From Nocardia uniformis NBRC 13702 (lineage in GTDB: Bacteria > Actinomycetota > Actinomycetes > Mycobacteriales > Mycobacteriaceae), in contig NZ_BDCE01000091.1 of NCBI RefSeq assembly GCF_001613345.1, positions 49,466 to 113,465 of the forward strand: a stretch of 64,000 nt of DNA. The letters are read 5' to 3'. This document shows, piece after piece, positions 15,873 to 27,400 of this stretch. The first letter of the stretch is position 1. Each line of letters starts with the position of its first letter. The translations under genes were made by a program, and so were the position numbers. Under the pieces are notes generated by a model. That model was given only the letters and a program-made list of their open reading frames with translations, was not told the origin of the DNA and ran no database searches.

Positions 15873-17426
15873 TCAGCGCCAGGGCAGGCGGGCGACCAGC
15901 TCCGCTATCGGCACCTGCATCCGGAAGAACCGTGCAGCCGAACCCTTCGGCGGCGGGCCGAGGACGCCGAGTCTGGTGGTGGCGATTGCCTGCGGGTCGG
16001 TGTACTTGAGTAGTCCGTCGGGCCCGTGGCGCCGCCCCGAGCCGGAGTTGCCCGTACCGCCCATCGGCGCCGCGGGGCTCGCGGCGGCTGCCGCGTAGCC
16101 CTCGTCGACGGTGACCGCGCCGGTGCGCAGGCGAGCGGCGAGAGCATTGCCCTGAGCGGGGGTCGCGGCGAAAACGGCTGCGTTCAGGCCGTATTCGGAG
16201 TCATTGGCCAGGGTCACGGCCTCATCCACATCGGCGACGGGGTAGACCGATACCAGTGGACCGAAGGTTTCCGCTCGGGCGCAATCCATTTCGGGGGTCA
16301 CCCCGGTGAGCACCGTAGGTTCGAAGAACAGTGGGCCGAGATCCGGACGGGCGCGGCCGCCGGTGAGTACGTGCGCGCCCTTGGAGGTCGCGTCGGCCAG
16401 ATGCTTTCGCACTGTTTCCAGCTGTTCGGGGGAGGTGAGGCTGCCCATATCGGTGTGGAAATCGTAGCCCGGCCCCACTGTCAGCGCCTCCGCCGCAGCG
16501 ACGAACTGACCGGTGAATTCCGTTGCCACGGACCGCTCGACATAGATGCGCTCGATCGACAGGCACAGTTGGCCGGCATTGGAGAAGCACGCGCGGGCCG
16601 CGACGCGGGCCACGGCGGCCAGGTCGGTTCCGGCGGTGACGATCATCGGATTCTTACCACCGAGCTCGGCGGCGAAGCCGATCAGCCGCTCGGCGCAGCG
16701 CCGTGCGAGAATCCGGCCGGTATCGGTGGAACCGGTGAACATGAGGAAGTCGCAGCTCTCGGCAATGGCACCGCCGACCGTCGAGCCCGGACCCGGTAGC
16801 ACCGCGAGCAGCTCGCGCGGCAGTCCTGCCCGATACAGGAGTTCGGCATTGGCGAGCGCCGAAAATGGAGTTCGGGCAGCCGGTTTCAAGAGCACGGCAT
16901 TCCCGGCGAGCAGGGCGGGCAGGGAATCGCCGATGGCGAGGAACATCGGATAGTTCCACGGGGCGATCACACCCACGACCCCCTTGGGCCGACGCGCCAC
17001 GCGGACGCGGGTGACCAGCGGCAGCGGACCGGGAACCCGCCGCGGCCGCAGCAATCGCGCCGACAGCCGGGAGTAGTACCGCGTACCGGCCAGAATCCCG
17101 AGCGCCTCTTCCTGCGCGGTCCAGCGCGCCTTGCCGGTCTCGGCCTGAATAATATCGAGCAGCCCATCCCGGTTGTCCAGCACCAGCTTCCGATAGCGCT
17201 CGATAACGGCCGCCCGCTCCTTGACCGGCCGCGCCGCCCATTGCCGCTGGGCCGTACGGGCCACGCCCACGGCGGCGGTCACATCGGCGGCCTCCGCCAC
17301 CGGCACCTCGCCCAGCGATGCCCCGGTGAACACTTCACCGATGACGGCGGTGTGCCGGCCGGGTTCGTCGCTCACCGCGGCGAGCGCGCTGAGGCGTTGC
17401 AGGACAGTGGAATCCGGAATCGGCAT
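15873..17426 (-). CDS. NAD(P)-dependent aldehyde dehydrogenase (SSADH-like)
   Basis: A 517-residue aldehyde dehydrogenase, which oxidises an aldehyde to the acid with NAD(P)+. Landmarks are GVIAPWNYPMFLAIGDSLPA (cofactor fold), FTGSTDTGR, the general base Glu in AELGGKNPMIV (about 268) and the catalytic Cys in NAGQLCLSIERIYV (about 302). The layout resembles succinate-semialdehyde dehydrogenases (GabD2-like). AGAGGAGT lies 9 nt before ATG 17426. It is transcribed away from PKS2 through a shared 204-bp gap. It could remove an aromatic or fatty aldehyde by-product, or make an acid starter; a role in the pathway is inferred from position only. Confidence 0.85.
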   Translation of the reverse strand: MPIPDSTVLQRLSALAAVSDEPGRHTAVIGEVFTGASLGEVPVAEAADVTAAVGVARTAQRQWAARPVKERAAVIERYRKLVLDNRDGLLDIIQAETGKARWTAQEEALGILAGTRYYSRLSARLLRPRRVPGPLPLVTRVRVARRPKGVVGVIAPWNYPMFLAIGDSLPALLAGNAVLLKPAARTPFSALANAELLYRAGLPRELLAVLPGPGSTVGGAIAESCDFLMFTGSTDTGRILARRCAERLIGFAAELGGKNPMIVTAGTDLAAVARVAARACFSNAGQLCLSIERIYVERSVATEFTGQFVAAAEALTVGPGYDFHTDMGSLTSPEQLETVRKHLADATSKGAHVLTGGRARPDLGPLFFEPTVLTGVTPEMDCARAETFGPLVSVYPVADVDEAVTLANDSEYGLNAAVFAATPAQGNALAARLRTGAVTVDEGYAAAAASPAAPMGGTGNSGSGRRHGPDGLLKYTDPQAIATTRLGVLGPPPKGSAARFFRMQVPIAELVARLPWR

Positions 17427-17630
17427 CGTCGTACTCCTCTTCGAACGACCCTCGGCACCGACGCTAGCGCGCCCGCCGCCGGTTCAGGTGCGGCGATGGC
17501 CGGGCAGTTACCACACGGTGGGCGACCGCAGACCGAGCGTCCATAGGCTCGGTCGAGACGGTGCGCCGACCATGTGCCCCCTGCGGCGCACCGTATTTCG
17601 GGGCGCAGTGACTTTCGAGGAGGCGCAACG

Positions 17631-20600
17631 ATGTTGGAGGAGCGCGGGATGCCACGAGGCGAAGGTGAACTCGACCCGGCCCGATTGCGCGCCGAACTTG
17701 CCCAGCTGGCACCGACCGATCAGATCCGAGTGCTGCGCGATCTGATCGCGCGCCAGGTACGCGACGTGCTCGGCGCCATGGCACCCGATGGTATCGATAC
17801 CGGCCTGTCCTTCCAGAACCTCGGGTTCGACTCCAGGTCCGCGGTGGAACTGCGAGATCGGCTGCGAGTCACGACCGGTGTCGAACTCACCGCGGCTGTG
17901 GCCTTCGACTATCCGACCATCGAGCGGATGGCGCAGCTGCTGCACATCCGGTTGACCGGCCTGGAACTCGGGGAAGCCGATACCGATGCGCAGGCGGTGA
18001 CGGCCCCCGAGGAACCGATCGCGATTATCGGTCTGGCCTGCCGCTACCCGGGCGGCATCGCCTCACCCGAGGATCTCTGGCAGATGCTCGCGGACGAACG
18101 CGATGTGGTCTCCGACTTCCCGACCGACCGCGGTTGGGCCGACATCTATGATCCCGAACCGGGTTCGGTCGGCAAATCCTATGTCCGATCCGGCGGATTC
18201 CTCTACGACGCACCGCTTTTCGATGCGGCGTTCTTCGATATCTCACCGCGTGAGGCGACCGCCATGGATCCGCAGCAGCGGCTGCTGCTGGAGGTCGCCT
18301 GGGAGGCGGTCGAACACGCGCGCATTGCCCCGACCTCGCTGCGTGGCACCCGGACCGGCGTGTACGCCGGGCAGTTCTATACCGACTACGCCGACGACGA
18401 CGCTCCGCCGGAATTGCACGGCTACCTGATGACAGGCGTGACGGGAAGCGTTGCCTCCGGACGCATCTCGTATGCGCTGGGTCTCGAGGGCCCCGCTGTC
18501 ACCGTGGACACCGCCTGTTCCTCCTCCTTGGTCACTCTGCATCTGGCCGCACAGGCGCTGCGCCGCGGGGAATGCGAAATGGCCCTGGCTGCCGGTGTCA
18601 CCGTCATGCCGAAACCCAAGTCGTTCATCGGGTTCAGCCTCCAGCGCGGGCTGGCCCCGGACGGCCGGTGCAAGTCCTACGGCGCCGAGGCCGACGGCAC
18701 CGTGTGGTCGGAGGGCGTCGGGGTTCTGGTCCTGGAACGTCTGTCGCAAGCGCAGCGGCGCGGGCGGCGCATTCTGGCGGTGATCCGAGGCTCCGCGGTC
18801 AATCAGGACGGCGCGTCGAATGGACTTGCCGCGCCCCACGGTCCGGCTCAGGAGCGGCTGATCCGCGCGGCACTGGCCGACGCCGGTATCGGCGGGGCGG
18901 ATGTCGATGTGGTGGAGGGCCACGGCACCGGCACGGTACTCGGCGATCCGATCGAGGTGCAGGCACTGCTGTCGACCTACGGCCGGGCGCGGGGTGCGGC
19001 CGGGCCGCTGTGGCTGGGATCGGTGAAATCGAATATGGGCCACACCCAGGCCGCCGCGGGCGTGGCCGGTGTCATCAAGACGGTCATGGCCATGCGCCAC
19101 GAGATCATGCCGCGCACACTGTATGCCGATCACCGAACCGAACACGTGAACTGGGGCGACGGTCAGGTCCAGGTGCTCGCGGCAGCGCGGCCGTGGCCGC
19201 GCCGCGATCGGGCCCGGCGGGCCGGTATCTCCTCGTTCGGTATCAGCGGCACCAATGCGCACGTGATCATCGAAGAGCCGCCGCGGGAACCCGCGACAAC
19301 CGCTGACCGGTCGGAACCTCCGTTGACCGCGTGGGTGCTGTGCGCCCGCGATGACACCGCGGTATCGGCGCAGGCCGGTCGCCTGCTCACTGCACTGCGG
19401 GAACACGAGGACCTGGCCCCCGTCGATATCGGCTACTCCCTCGCGGTGACCCGCGCCGAATTCGCCCGGCGCTCCGTTCTGCTCGGCACCGACCGCACCG
19501 GTCTCCTCGAGGCACTGGAGGTGCTTGCCGAGGACGGTGATTCGGAGTCGGTGGTGCGCGGCGTCGCCGATCGAGACGCTCGCACGGCCCTGCTGTTTCC
19601 GGGCCAGGGCGCGCAGCGGCCCGGTATGGGCCGGCGACTGTACGACGCCTACCCCCTGTTCGCTGAGATCGTCGACGAGATGTGTGTCCAGTTCGACGCC
19701 GCCAACCCGCACTGGGAGGCGGGCCTGCGCGCGGTACTGTTCGCCGCGCCCGGCACCCCAGCGGCCGAACTGCTCGACGAAACCGGATACACCCAGCCCG
19801 CGCTGTTCACCATCGAGGTGGCGCTATTTCGTCTGATGTGCTCGTGGGGTGTGCGCCCGGACTATGTGGCAGGGCATTCGATCGGCGAGATCGCCGCGGC
19901 GTATGTGGCCGGGGTGTGGTCGCTGACGGATGCCTGCGCCCTGGTCGCGGCGCGAGGCCGCCTCATGCAGGCGCTACCGCGCGGCGGCGCCATGCTGGCG
20001 GCCGAGGCCGCCGAGGAGGATGTGGCCGAACTCCTCGCCGAGCGGACGGACCGCATATCCCTGGCCGCCGTCAACAGCCCGCGCTCGCTGGTCCTGTCCG
20101 GTGACGAGGACGCCGTGGCCGAGGTCGCCGCCCTGCTTGGCGAAGGCGGTACGCGGACGAAGAGATTGATCGTGAGCCACGCGTTCCACTCGCCGTGTAT
20201 GGAACCGATGCTGGCCGAGTTCCGAAGGATCTGCGCGGGCCTGACCTATCACGGCGCCGCGATTCCGGTCATCTCCACGGTCACCGGCACACCGCTGACC
20301 GACGACGAGCTGCGTTCACCGGACTACTGGGTGAACCAGGTGCGTCGGCCGGTGCGATTCCTGGCCGCCACGCGGCGACTACTCGGCCCGGAGGGGGTGT
20401 CCGTGCTGTGGGAGGTCGGTCCCGGCACCGTGCTCACCGGGCTGGTCCATCGCACGGCATCGGATTCCGAGGTCGTCCCGACCGCCGCGCCGATGCTGCG
20501 CGAACCCGGATCCGACGGAGAGCCGATGGATCTGCTGCGCGGCCTATCCCTCGGCTATTGCGCCGGCGCGCAGGTCGATTGGGCCGGCATGTTCACCGGC

Positions 20601-23600
20601 GCCGGCGCACATCTGGTCGACCTGCCCACGTATGCCTTTCAGCGGCAACGCTACTGGTTGGAACCCGTTGGTGGCGGCGATGTGCGCGGTGCGGGTCTTG
20701 CCGATGCCGACCATCCGCTCCTGGGCGCGCTGGTAGAGCTGCCGGATACCGAGACCCTGATCTGGACCGGCTTGCTCTCGCTGCGTACCCACCCATGGCT
20801 GGCCGACCACGATATTGCCGGGAACGTTCTGCTGCCGGGCACCGCCTATGTCGATATTGCCCTGTACGCGGGCACGGCCGCGGACTGTCCGCACCTGGCC
20901 GAGCTGGTATTGCAGGCCCCGCTCGTACTGCCGGAGTCCGGTGCGCTCGAACTTCGGGTCGTTGTCGGTGCCACACAGGAAGATGGCTCGCGGTCGATGA
21001 GCATCCACTCCCGCCCCCAGTCCGAATCCGACGAGACGATCGAATGGTCCTGTCACGCCGAGGGTGTTGTGCAGCCGGAGTCCGAACCTATCGCGGCCCC
21101 GGTGGATTTCGCTGTGTGGCCGCCGTCCGGTGCCGAAAAGGTCGAGCTCGACGGCGGATACGACCGGCTCGCCGATCGCGGCTACCGCTACGGCCCACTG
21201 TTCCGCGGGCTGACAGCGCTGTGGCGGCGCGGGGAGGAATTGTTCGCCGAGGTGGATCTGCCCGAGCAGGCGCGCGGGTCGGCCGAGCGATTCGGAGTGC
21301 ATCCGGCACTGCTGGATGCGGCGCTGCACGCTCTTGCGCTCCGTGGGCCCACACTCGGCGGCGACGAGGTGTCGGTGCCGTTCTCCTGGGAGGGGGTGAC
21401 CCTGCACGCGGTGGGCGCGGACTCACTGCGCGTGCGACTGACGACTCCCGCGCCGGACCGGATCACGCTCACCCTCGCCGATCCGGCCGGCAGCCCCGTG
21501 GCGGAAGTGGCGGCGCTGGCGCTGCGCACACTGCCGAGGTCGGCGCTCACCGCCGCGTCGGCGGTCGGGACAGAGTTGCTTATCCCGGGCTGGACTGCGC
21601 TCGCACGGTCCGAGATAGCCGACGCGGTCGCCTGGGATTCGGGCGACAGCATCGAGACGGTGACGCTCGGCGACCGTTCGGCCCGGGTGCTGCGGGCCGA
21701 CTTCCACGGCGACGGCAACGAATCCGAGACGGGCACTCCTGAATTCGTGCGTGAACGCGTGGCCTGGCTGCTGTCTCGCGTGCAACCGCTGCTGGCTGCG
21801 GATTCCGGCGAGGACCCGCTGGTCGTGGTGACCCGCCATGCCGTGGCCCTGTATGGTGCCGAAGTCGCGGACCTCACCGGTGCGGCGGCATGGGGCCTGC
21901 TGCGCAGCGCGCAGACGGAGAATCCGGGGCGGCTGCTCCTCGTCGACACCGATGAGTGGGAGAACTACCGCGATGCGGTGGCGCAGGCACTGGCCAGCAC
22001 CGGGGAACCGCAACTGGCCGTACGCGATGGCCTGCCGCATACCGCCCGGCTCAGCCGCGCCGGTACCGAGACCATGATCGCGGAACCGCCGGGGGACGCG
22101 CCCTGGCGATTGCGGCCGCGGGGCCGGGGCACCCTCACTCCGGACAACCTCGCGCTCGTCGCGGATGAGGACGCCGAGACGTCGCTGCTCCCCGGACAGG
22201 TGCGCATCGAGGTCCGCACCGCGGGCGTCAACTTCCGCGATGTGCTGATCGTGCTCGGCATGTACCCCGACCCGGATGCCGGAATCGGCGGGGAGGGTGC
22301 GGGAGTGGTCGTCGAGGTCGCCCCCGATATCACCGAATTCGAGCCCGGCGATCGGGTTTTCGGCTTCATCCCGGCCGTCGCGTCAACCGCGGTGGTGGAC
22401 CGACGCCTGGTGGCACCCATGCCGCGCGGCTGGACATTCGCGCAGGCCGCCGCCGCTCCGGTGGTGTTCGCGACCGCATACTACGGCCTGGTCGATCTGG
22501 CCGAACTCGAGGCCGGGGAGAAGCTGCTGCTGCACGCCGCCACGGGCGGCGTGGGCATGGCCGCCAGCCAGCTGGCCCGCCATCTCGGGGCCGAACTCTA
22601 TGTCACCGCCAGCAAACCCAAGTGGAATGTGCTGCGCGATATGGGATTCGACGACGACCACGTCGGCGACTCGCGCAGCCTGGATTTCGAGAGCAGGTTC
22701 ACCGCTGCTACCGGTGGCAGCGGCGTCGACGTCGTTCTCGATTCTCTCGCGGGGGAATTCGTGGACGCGTCGCTCCGGCTGCTGCCGCGCGGCGGTCGCT
22801 TCATCGAGATGGGCATGACCGACCGGCGTGAACCGGAGCAGGTGGCAGCGGGACACCCGGGTGTGCGCTACCGCAGCTTCCACCTGATGGAGGCCGGACC
22901 CGACCGGCTGCGCGAGATACTCACGATACTGGCGGATCTGTTCGAATCCGGTGCGCTACAGCCGATCCCGACTACCTGCTGGCACGTCCGCGAGGCTGCC
23001 GAGACCTTGCGTTTCATGAGCCAGGCCCGCCACATCGGCAAGAATGTGCTGGCCCTGCCGGTCCCGTGGCGGCCCGACGGCACCGTACTGATTACCGGCG
23101 GTACCGGTGGTCTGGGCGCGGTCATCGCGCGCCACCTCGTCACCGCCCGCGGCGTGCGACGGCTGGTGCTGGCCAGTCGCCGAGGTCCGGCCGCCACGGG
23201 TGCCGCCGAACTGGCGGCCGAGCTGACCGAACACGGCGCGGAAGTGTCCGTTGTCGCCACTGATCTGTCAGAGCCGCAGGCGATTTCGACATTGCTGTCC
23301 GAGATACCCGCCGACCATCCACTGACCGCGGTGGTGCATGCGGCGGGGGTGCTCGATGATGCGGTCTTCGAATCGTTGACCGCCGACCAGTTTGCCACCG
23401 TATTCAAGCCCAAGGTCGATGCCGCCTGGCGACTGCACGAGGCGACCGTGGACGCGGATCTTGCCGCGTTCGTACTGTATTCGTCGGTGGCGGGTGTACT
23501 GGGAGGTCCCGGACAGGCCAATTACGCGGCGGCCAATGCCTTTATCGACGCACTGGCGCGGCAGCGTCGGGTGGCGGGGCTGCCGGCCACGGCGGTGGCC

Positions 23601-24365
23601 TGGGGCGCTTGGCGCGGCAGCAACGGTATGACGGCCGAACTGAGCGATCAGGATTGGGCACGCATGCGCCGGCAGGGTATGCGGCCCATCGACGACGCAC
23701 ACGGTGTCGCCCTGTTCGACGCCGCCCTCGCCGGGGCGAACGAGGCGGTTGTCGCCGCCCGGTGGGATACCGCGGCGCTGTCGGCGCAGGACCCGGCCGA
23801 TATTCCGCCACCGCTGCGTGGCCTGGCGCGGGCTCCCCGGCGCACCGCCGCCGCACGGTCTGCCGAATCGGCGAAATTCATTGCGGGACTCGCAGGTATG
23901 GACCCTGCCGAGCAAGGGCAGACCATTGTGGACGCACTGCGGGTGCAGGCGGCGGCGGTGCTGGGACACCGATCCCCGGATGCGATCGACCCCACCCGGC
24001 CGTTCCAGGAGCTCGGATTCGACTCGCTCGGTGTGATGGAGTTCCGCAACCGGTTGAAGTCGGCGCTGGGCATCGCCCTGGCGGCCACGGTCGTATTCGA
24101 TCATCCGACCCCGGCCGCACTGGCCGAGTACCTGCGCCAGGAGATCGTCCCCGTCGACGACGCACCGGCGCGGCTGCGCGCCGGCATCGAGGGAGTGGCC
24201 CGCGGCTGTGCCGCCGCCCAACTGGGTCCGGAGGACCGGCGCGATCTGGCCGTGCGATTGCGTGCGGTGGTACGGGAGCTGGATGCGGGCGTCGACGGCG
24301 TCTCGGTCGACCTGGATACCGCCGACGACCGCGAGCTGTTCGGGCTGATCGACCAGTTGGACTGA
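17631..24365 (+). CDS. Type I PKS 2: ACP-KS-AT-DH-ER-KR-ACP
   Basis: A 2244-residue, fully reducing modular PKS. Domains in order: N-terminal ACP (Ser68 in NLGFDSRSA); KS (about 128-550, Cys296 in TACSSS, EGHGTGT, SNMGH); AT (Ser750 in GHSIGE, HAFHSP typical of malonyl-CoA); DH (His1060 in HDIAGNVLLPGTAY); ER (AGVNFRDVLIVLGMYP, then LLLHAATGGVGMAASQ); KR (TVLITGGTGGLG, the LDD motif of B-type KRs, Tyr1965 in GQANYAAANAF); ACP (Ser2132 in LGFDSLGVM). A short C-terminal docking tail ends DRELFGLIDQLD. The N-terminal ACP suggests direct loading of a starter acyl group, for example an aryl one. ATG 17631 follows GAGGAGG at 17617. PKS3 follows after 38 bp. One reduced two-carbon extension is predicted if it acts once. 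Confidence 0.92.
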   Translation: MLEERGMPRGEGELDPARLRAELAQLAPTDQIRVLRDLIARQVRDVLGAMAPDGIDTGLSFQNLGFDSRSAVELRDRLRVTTGVELTAAVAFDYPTIERMAQLLHIRLTGLELGEADTDAQAVTAPEEPIAIIGLACRYPGGIASPEDLWQMLADERDVVSDFPTDRGWADIYDPEPGSVGKSYVRSGGFLYDAPLFDAAFFDISPREATAMDPQQRLLLEVAWEAVEHARIAPTSLRGTRTGVYAGQFYTDYADDDAPPELHGYLMTGVTGSVASGRISYALGLEGPAVTVDTACSSSLVTLHLAAQALRRGECEMALAAGVTVMPKPKSFIGFSLQRGLAPDGRCKSYGAEADGTVWSEGVGVLVLERLSQAQRRGRRILAVIRGSAVNQDGASNGLAAPHGPAQERLIRAALADAGIGGADVDVVEGHGTGTVLGDPIEVQALLSTYGRARGAAGPLWLGSVKSNMGHTQAAAGVAGVIKTVMAMRHEIMPRTLYADHRTEHVNWGDGQVQVLAAARPWPRRDRARRAGISSFGISGTNAHVIIEEPPREPATTADRSEPPLTAWVLCARDDTAVSAQAGRLLTALREHEDLAPVDIGYSLAVTRAEFARRSVLLGTDRTGLLEALEVLAEDGDSESVVRGVADRDARTALLFPGQGAQRPGMGRRLYDAYPLFAEIVDEMCVQFDAANPHWEAGLRAVLFAAPGTPAAELLDETGYTQPALFTIEVALFRLMCSWGVRPDYVAGHSIGEIAAAYVAGVWSLTDACALVAARGRLMQALPRGGAMLAAEAAEEDVAELLAERTDRISLAAVNSPRSLVLSGDEDAVAEVAALLGEGGTRTKRLIVSHAFHSPCMEPMLAEFRRICAGLTYHGAAIPVISTVTGTPLTDDELRSPDYWVNQVRRPVRFLAATRRLLGPEGVSVLWEVGPGTVLTGLVHRTASDSEVVPTAAPMLREPGSDGEPMDLLRGLSLGYCAGAQVDWAGMFTGAGAHLVDLPTYAFQRQRYWLEPVGGGDVRGAGLADADHPLLGALVELPDTETLIWTGLLSLRTHPWLADHDIAGNVLLPGTAYVDIALYAGTAADCPHLAELVLQAPLVLPESGALELRVVVGATQEDGSRSMSIHSRPQSESDETIEWSCHAEGVVQPESEPIAAPVDFAVWPPSGAEKVELDGGYDRLADRGYRYGPLFRGLTALWRRGEELFAEVDLPEQARGSAERFGVHPALLDAALHALALRGPTLGGDEVSVPFSWEGVTLHAVGADSLRVRLTTPAPDRITLTLADPAGSPVAEVAALALRTLPRSALTAASAVGTELLIPGWTALARSEIADAVAWDSGDSIETVTLGDRSARVLRADFHGDGNESETGTPEFVRERVAWLLSRVQPLLAADSGEDPLVVVTRHAVALYGAEVADLTGAAAWGLLRSAQTENPGRLLLVDTDEWENYRDAVAQALASTGEPQLAVRDGLPHTARLSRAGTETMIAEPPGDAPWRLRPRGRGTLTPDNLALVADEDAETSLLPGQVRIEVRTAGVNFRDVLIVLGMYPDPDAGIGGEGAGVVVEVAPDITEFEPGDRVFGFIPAVASTAVVDRRLVAPMPRGWTFAQAAAAPVVFATAYYGLVDLAELEAGEKLLLHAATGGVGMAASQLARHLGAELYVTASKPKWNVLRDMGFDDDHVGDSRSLDFESRFTAATGGSGVDVVLDSLAGEFVDASLRLLPRGGRFIEMGMTDRREPEQVAAGHPGVRYRSFHLMEAGPDRLREILTILADLFESGALQPIPTTCWHVREAAETLRFMSQARHIGKNVLALPVPWRPDGTVLITGGTGGLGAVIARHLVTARGVRRLVLASRRGPAATGAAELAAELTEHGAEVSVVATDLSEPQAISTLLSEIPADHPLTAVVHAAGVLDDAVFESLTADQFATVFKPKVDAAWRLHEATVDADLAAFVLYSSVAGVLGGPGQANYAAANAFIDALARQRRVAGLPATAVAWGAWRGSNGMTAELSDQDWARMRRQGMRPIDDAHGVALFDAALAGANEAVVAARWDTAALSAQDPADIPPPLRGLARAPRRTAAARSAESAKFIAGLAGMDPAEQGQTIVDALRVQAAAVLGHRSPDAIDPTRPFQELGFDSLGVMEFRNRLKSALGIALAATVVFDHPTPAALAEYLRQEIVPVDDAPARLRAGIEGVARGCAAAQLGPEDRRDLAVRLRAVVRELDAGVDGVSVDLDTADDRELFGLIDQLD

Positions 24366-24403
24366 ACAGCAATGGGAATCGGGGGAGACCGAGGGAGTAC
24401 GAG

Positions 24404-27400
24404 ATGGCCGAGGACGAACTGCGCCGGTATCTGCGGCGCACGGTGGCCGACCTGCTACAGGTCCGCCAGGAGCTCAGCGCGCTGAAACAGCGGGCGGCGG
24501 AACCGATTGCCGTCATCGGTATGGCCTGCCGGTTCCCGGGCGGTATCGCCTCGCCGGAGGACCTCTGGCGGGTGGTATCCGAGCGCCGCCACGTGCGGTC
24601 GCCCTTCCCTGCCGATCGTGGCTGGCGGGCGGCCGCCGACCACGACGAGCCGGGTAATCCGACTGTCGGGCTGGGTGGATTCCTCGATGACGCGACGGGA
24701 TTCGATGCCGCCTTCTTCGGCATCTCCGATAGCGAAGCGGCGGCGATGGATCCGCAGCAGCGGCTGATGTTGGAGGTGGCGTGGGAGGCGTTCGAACGCG
24801 GCCACCTCGACCCGACGACCTTGCGCGGCAGCGATACCGGGGTTTTCGCGGCGGTGAGCGATCAGGTCTACTCGGACTGGTGTCCGGATTGGGACGGCTA
24901 CGAAACCTATTACGTCCTGGGCAATCAGGTCAGCCTGGCCACCGGGCGGATCGCCTACGCGCTAGGACTGGATGGACCCGCCATTACCGTCGACACGGCC
25001 TGCTCCGGTGCGCTGGTGGCACTGCACCAGGCCGTCGAGGCATTGCGCGCCGGATCCTGTTCCCTCGCACTGACCGGTGGCATCACCGTGATTACCCAGC
25101 CCACCCAGTTCGTCGCTTTCTCCCGGCAACGGGCACTGGCGCCGGACGGGATCTGCAAACCGTACGCGACGGCCGCCGACGGCACGGCGTGGTCGGAGGG
25201 TGTGGGGCTGGTCGTGTTGGAACGGCTGTCGGACGCGCGCCGCCACGGCCATCCTGTCCTGGCGGTGGTGCGTGGCAGCGCGGTCAATTCCGACGGCGCG
25301 TCCAATGGGCTTACCGCGCCCAATGGTCAAGCACAGCAACGGGTTATCCGGCGCGCGCTGGTCGCCGCGGGCCTGAGTGCCGCCGAGATCGATGTGATCG
25401 AGGGACACGGTACCGGCACCACACTGGGCGATCCCATCGAGGCGCAAGCATTACTCGCGACCTACGGCCGCCACCGCGCGCTGGAACGACCCGTGTGGCT
25501 GGGGTCGATCAAATCGAATATCGGGCATACCCAGTCGGCTGCCGGAGCGGCGGGACTGATCAAGATGATCATGGCGATGCGGCACGGCGTGGTGCCCGCG
25601 ACGCTGCACGTCGATCGGCCTTCGGAGCATATCGACTGGTCGGCGGGACAGTTGCGGCTCGCAACCGAATCCGTGCCGTGGCCGGAGACCGGCAATCCGC
25701 GCCGGGCGGCGATCTCGGCGTTCGGATTCAGCGGCACCAACGCGCATGTCGTCGTCGAGTACGACACGGCCGGATACGACTCGGAGCAGCGGGATTTCAA
25801 GACGGCCACGGGCACTGCGGCCGAAGACATCACCGAGACCGCCCGCGCCGACAGCACAGTCGCCGACTCTTCCCGCCTGCCGACCTATCCGGTCGTCGTC
25901 TCGGCACGTGGTGCGGCGGCATTGCGAGAGCAGTCCGCCCGCCTGGTAGCCACGATCGGTATCGAAAACGCCGCTGCCATAGTCGATCTCGGATACGCCT
26001 CGGTGACGACCCGCGCTGTCTTCGACCATCGCGCCGTGCTGATCGCCGGTGAGACCGAACGGCTGCGGGCCGCAGCCGAAGCGGTGGCGCAAGGCGCGGG
26101 GAGCTCGGATGCCGTGGTCGGTGCCGTATCGAGCGGGCGACTCGGTGTGCTGCTGCCGGGGCAGGGGAGTCAGCGGCCAGGTACGGGAAGACAGCTGTAC
26201 GAGCTGTTTCCCGCGTTCGCGGCCGCCTTCGACGAGCTGTGCGCCGCCTTCGACCCACATCTCGATCGCCCACTGCGCGAGATCGTGTTCGACGCCGACT
26301 CGGAAACTCTCGACCGGACCGAGTTCACCCAGCCCGCCTTGTTCAGTGTGCAGGTCGCGATCTGGCGGTTGCTCGAATCATGGGGCGTGACAGCGGACTT
26401 CCTGCTCGGGCACTCCATCGGGGAGCTGTCGGCCGCGCATCTCGGCGGAGTAATCGCGCTGCCGGATGCCGCCGCCGTGGTGGCGGCGCGCGGGCGGCTC
26501 ATGCAGAGACTGGGACCCGGTGCGATGCTCGCCGTGCGGGCTTCGCGCGCGGAAGCCGAAGAAGCTCTCGGGGGCTACCGGGATCGGGTGTCGGTCGCCG
26601 CGGACAACGGGCCGAATGCCACCGTTCTTTCCGGGGACGAGGCGGCGGTGCTGGAGCTGGCGCGGTATTGGCGTGGCCGTGGCCGTCGTACCCGCCGTCT
26701 GGGTGTTGCGCGTGCCTTCCACTCACCGCAGCTGGACGGGCTGCTCGCGGATTTCCGCGCCGTGCTGGCGGGCGTCGAGCTGAAGCCATCCTCGATTCCC
26801 CTGGTATCCAACGTGACCGGGCTGGTCGCGACCTCCGCACAGCTGAGCACACCGGAGTATTGGGTGCGGCAGGCGCGCGGCACCGTGCTGTTCCACGACA
26901 GTGTGCGGTGTCTGCGGGACGCCGGGGTGGACACCTTCCTCGAAATCGGATCGGGCGATGTGCTGTCGGGGATGACCGCCGAGTGCGTCGCCGACGACCG
27001 CTGCGCGATTCTGCCGGGTCTGCGCGGGAACGGCACCGAGGCTCGGGACCTGCTCGGCGCGGTCGCCGGCATCTGGGTGCGGGGCGCGGCGGTCGCGTGG
27101 CCGGAGGTATTCACCGGATCCGGCGCCCGCACCGTCGACCTGCCCACCTACGCCTTCCAGCATCGGCGCTACTGGCATGGCACCCAGCACTATTGGTGCG
27201 CCAGCGGTGGCGGAGCCACGACCGCCCATTTCGGTGTCGACCCCGAGGCAGCCCAGGCCGCGCCGGAACAGACCGATCCGGTCGCCGGACTCGTGGCGGC
27301 ACTGGCCGAATTCGAAGCTTCCGAACGTGGTGAGTACCTCTTGGCGGCGGTGCGGGCACAGCTCACCGCGATACTCGCCGACCGCGTCGAAGTCACGTCG

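Noticed and set aside
18243..19712. A 489-codon minus-strand frame opposite PKS2
   Set aside because: It is a mirror of the KS/AT coding strand, rich in Arg/Gly/His, with no domain.
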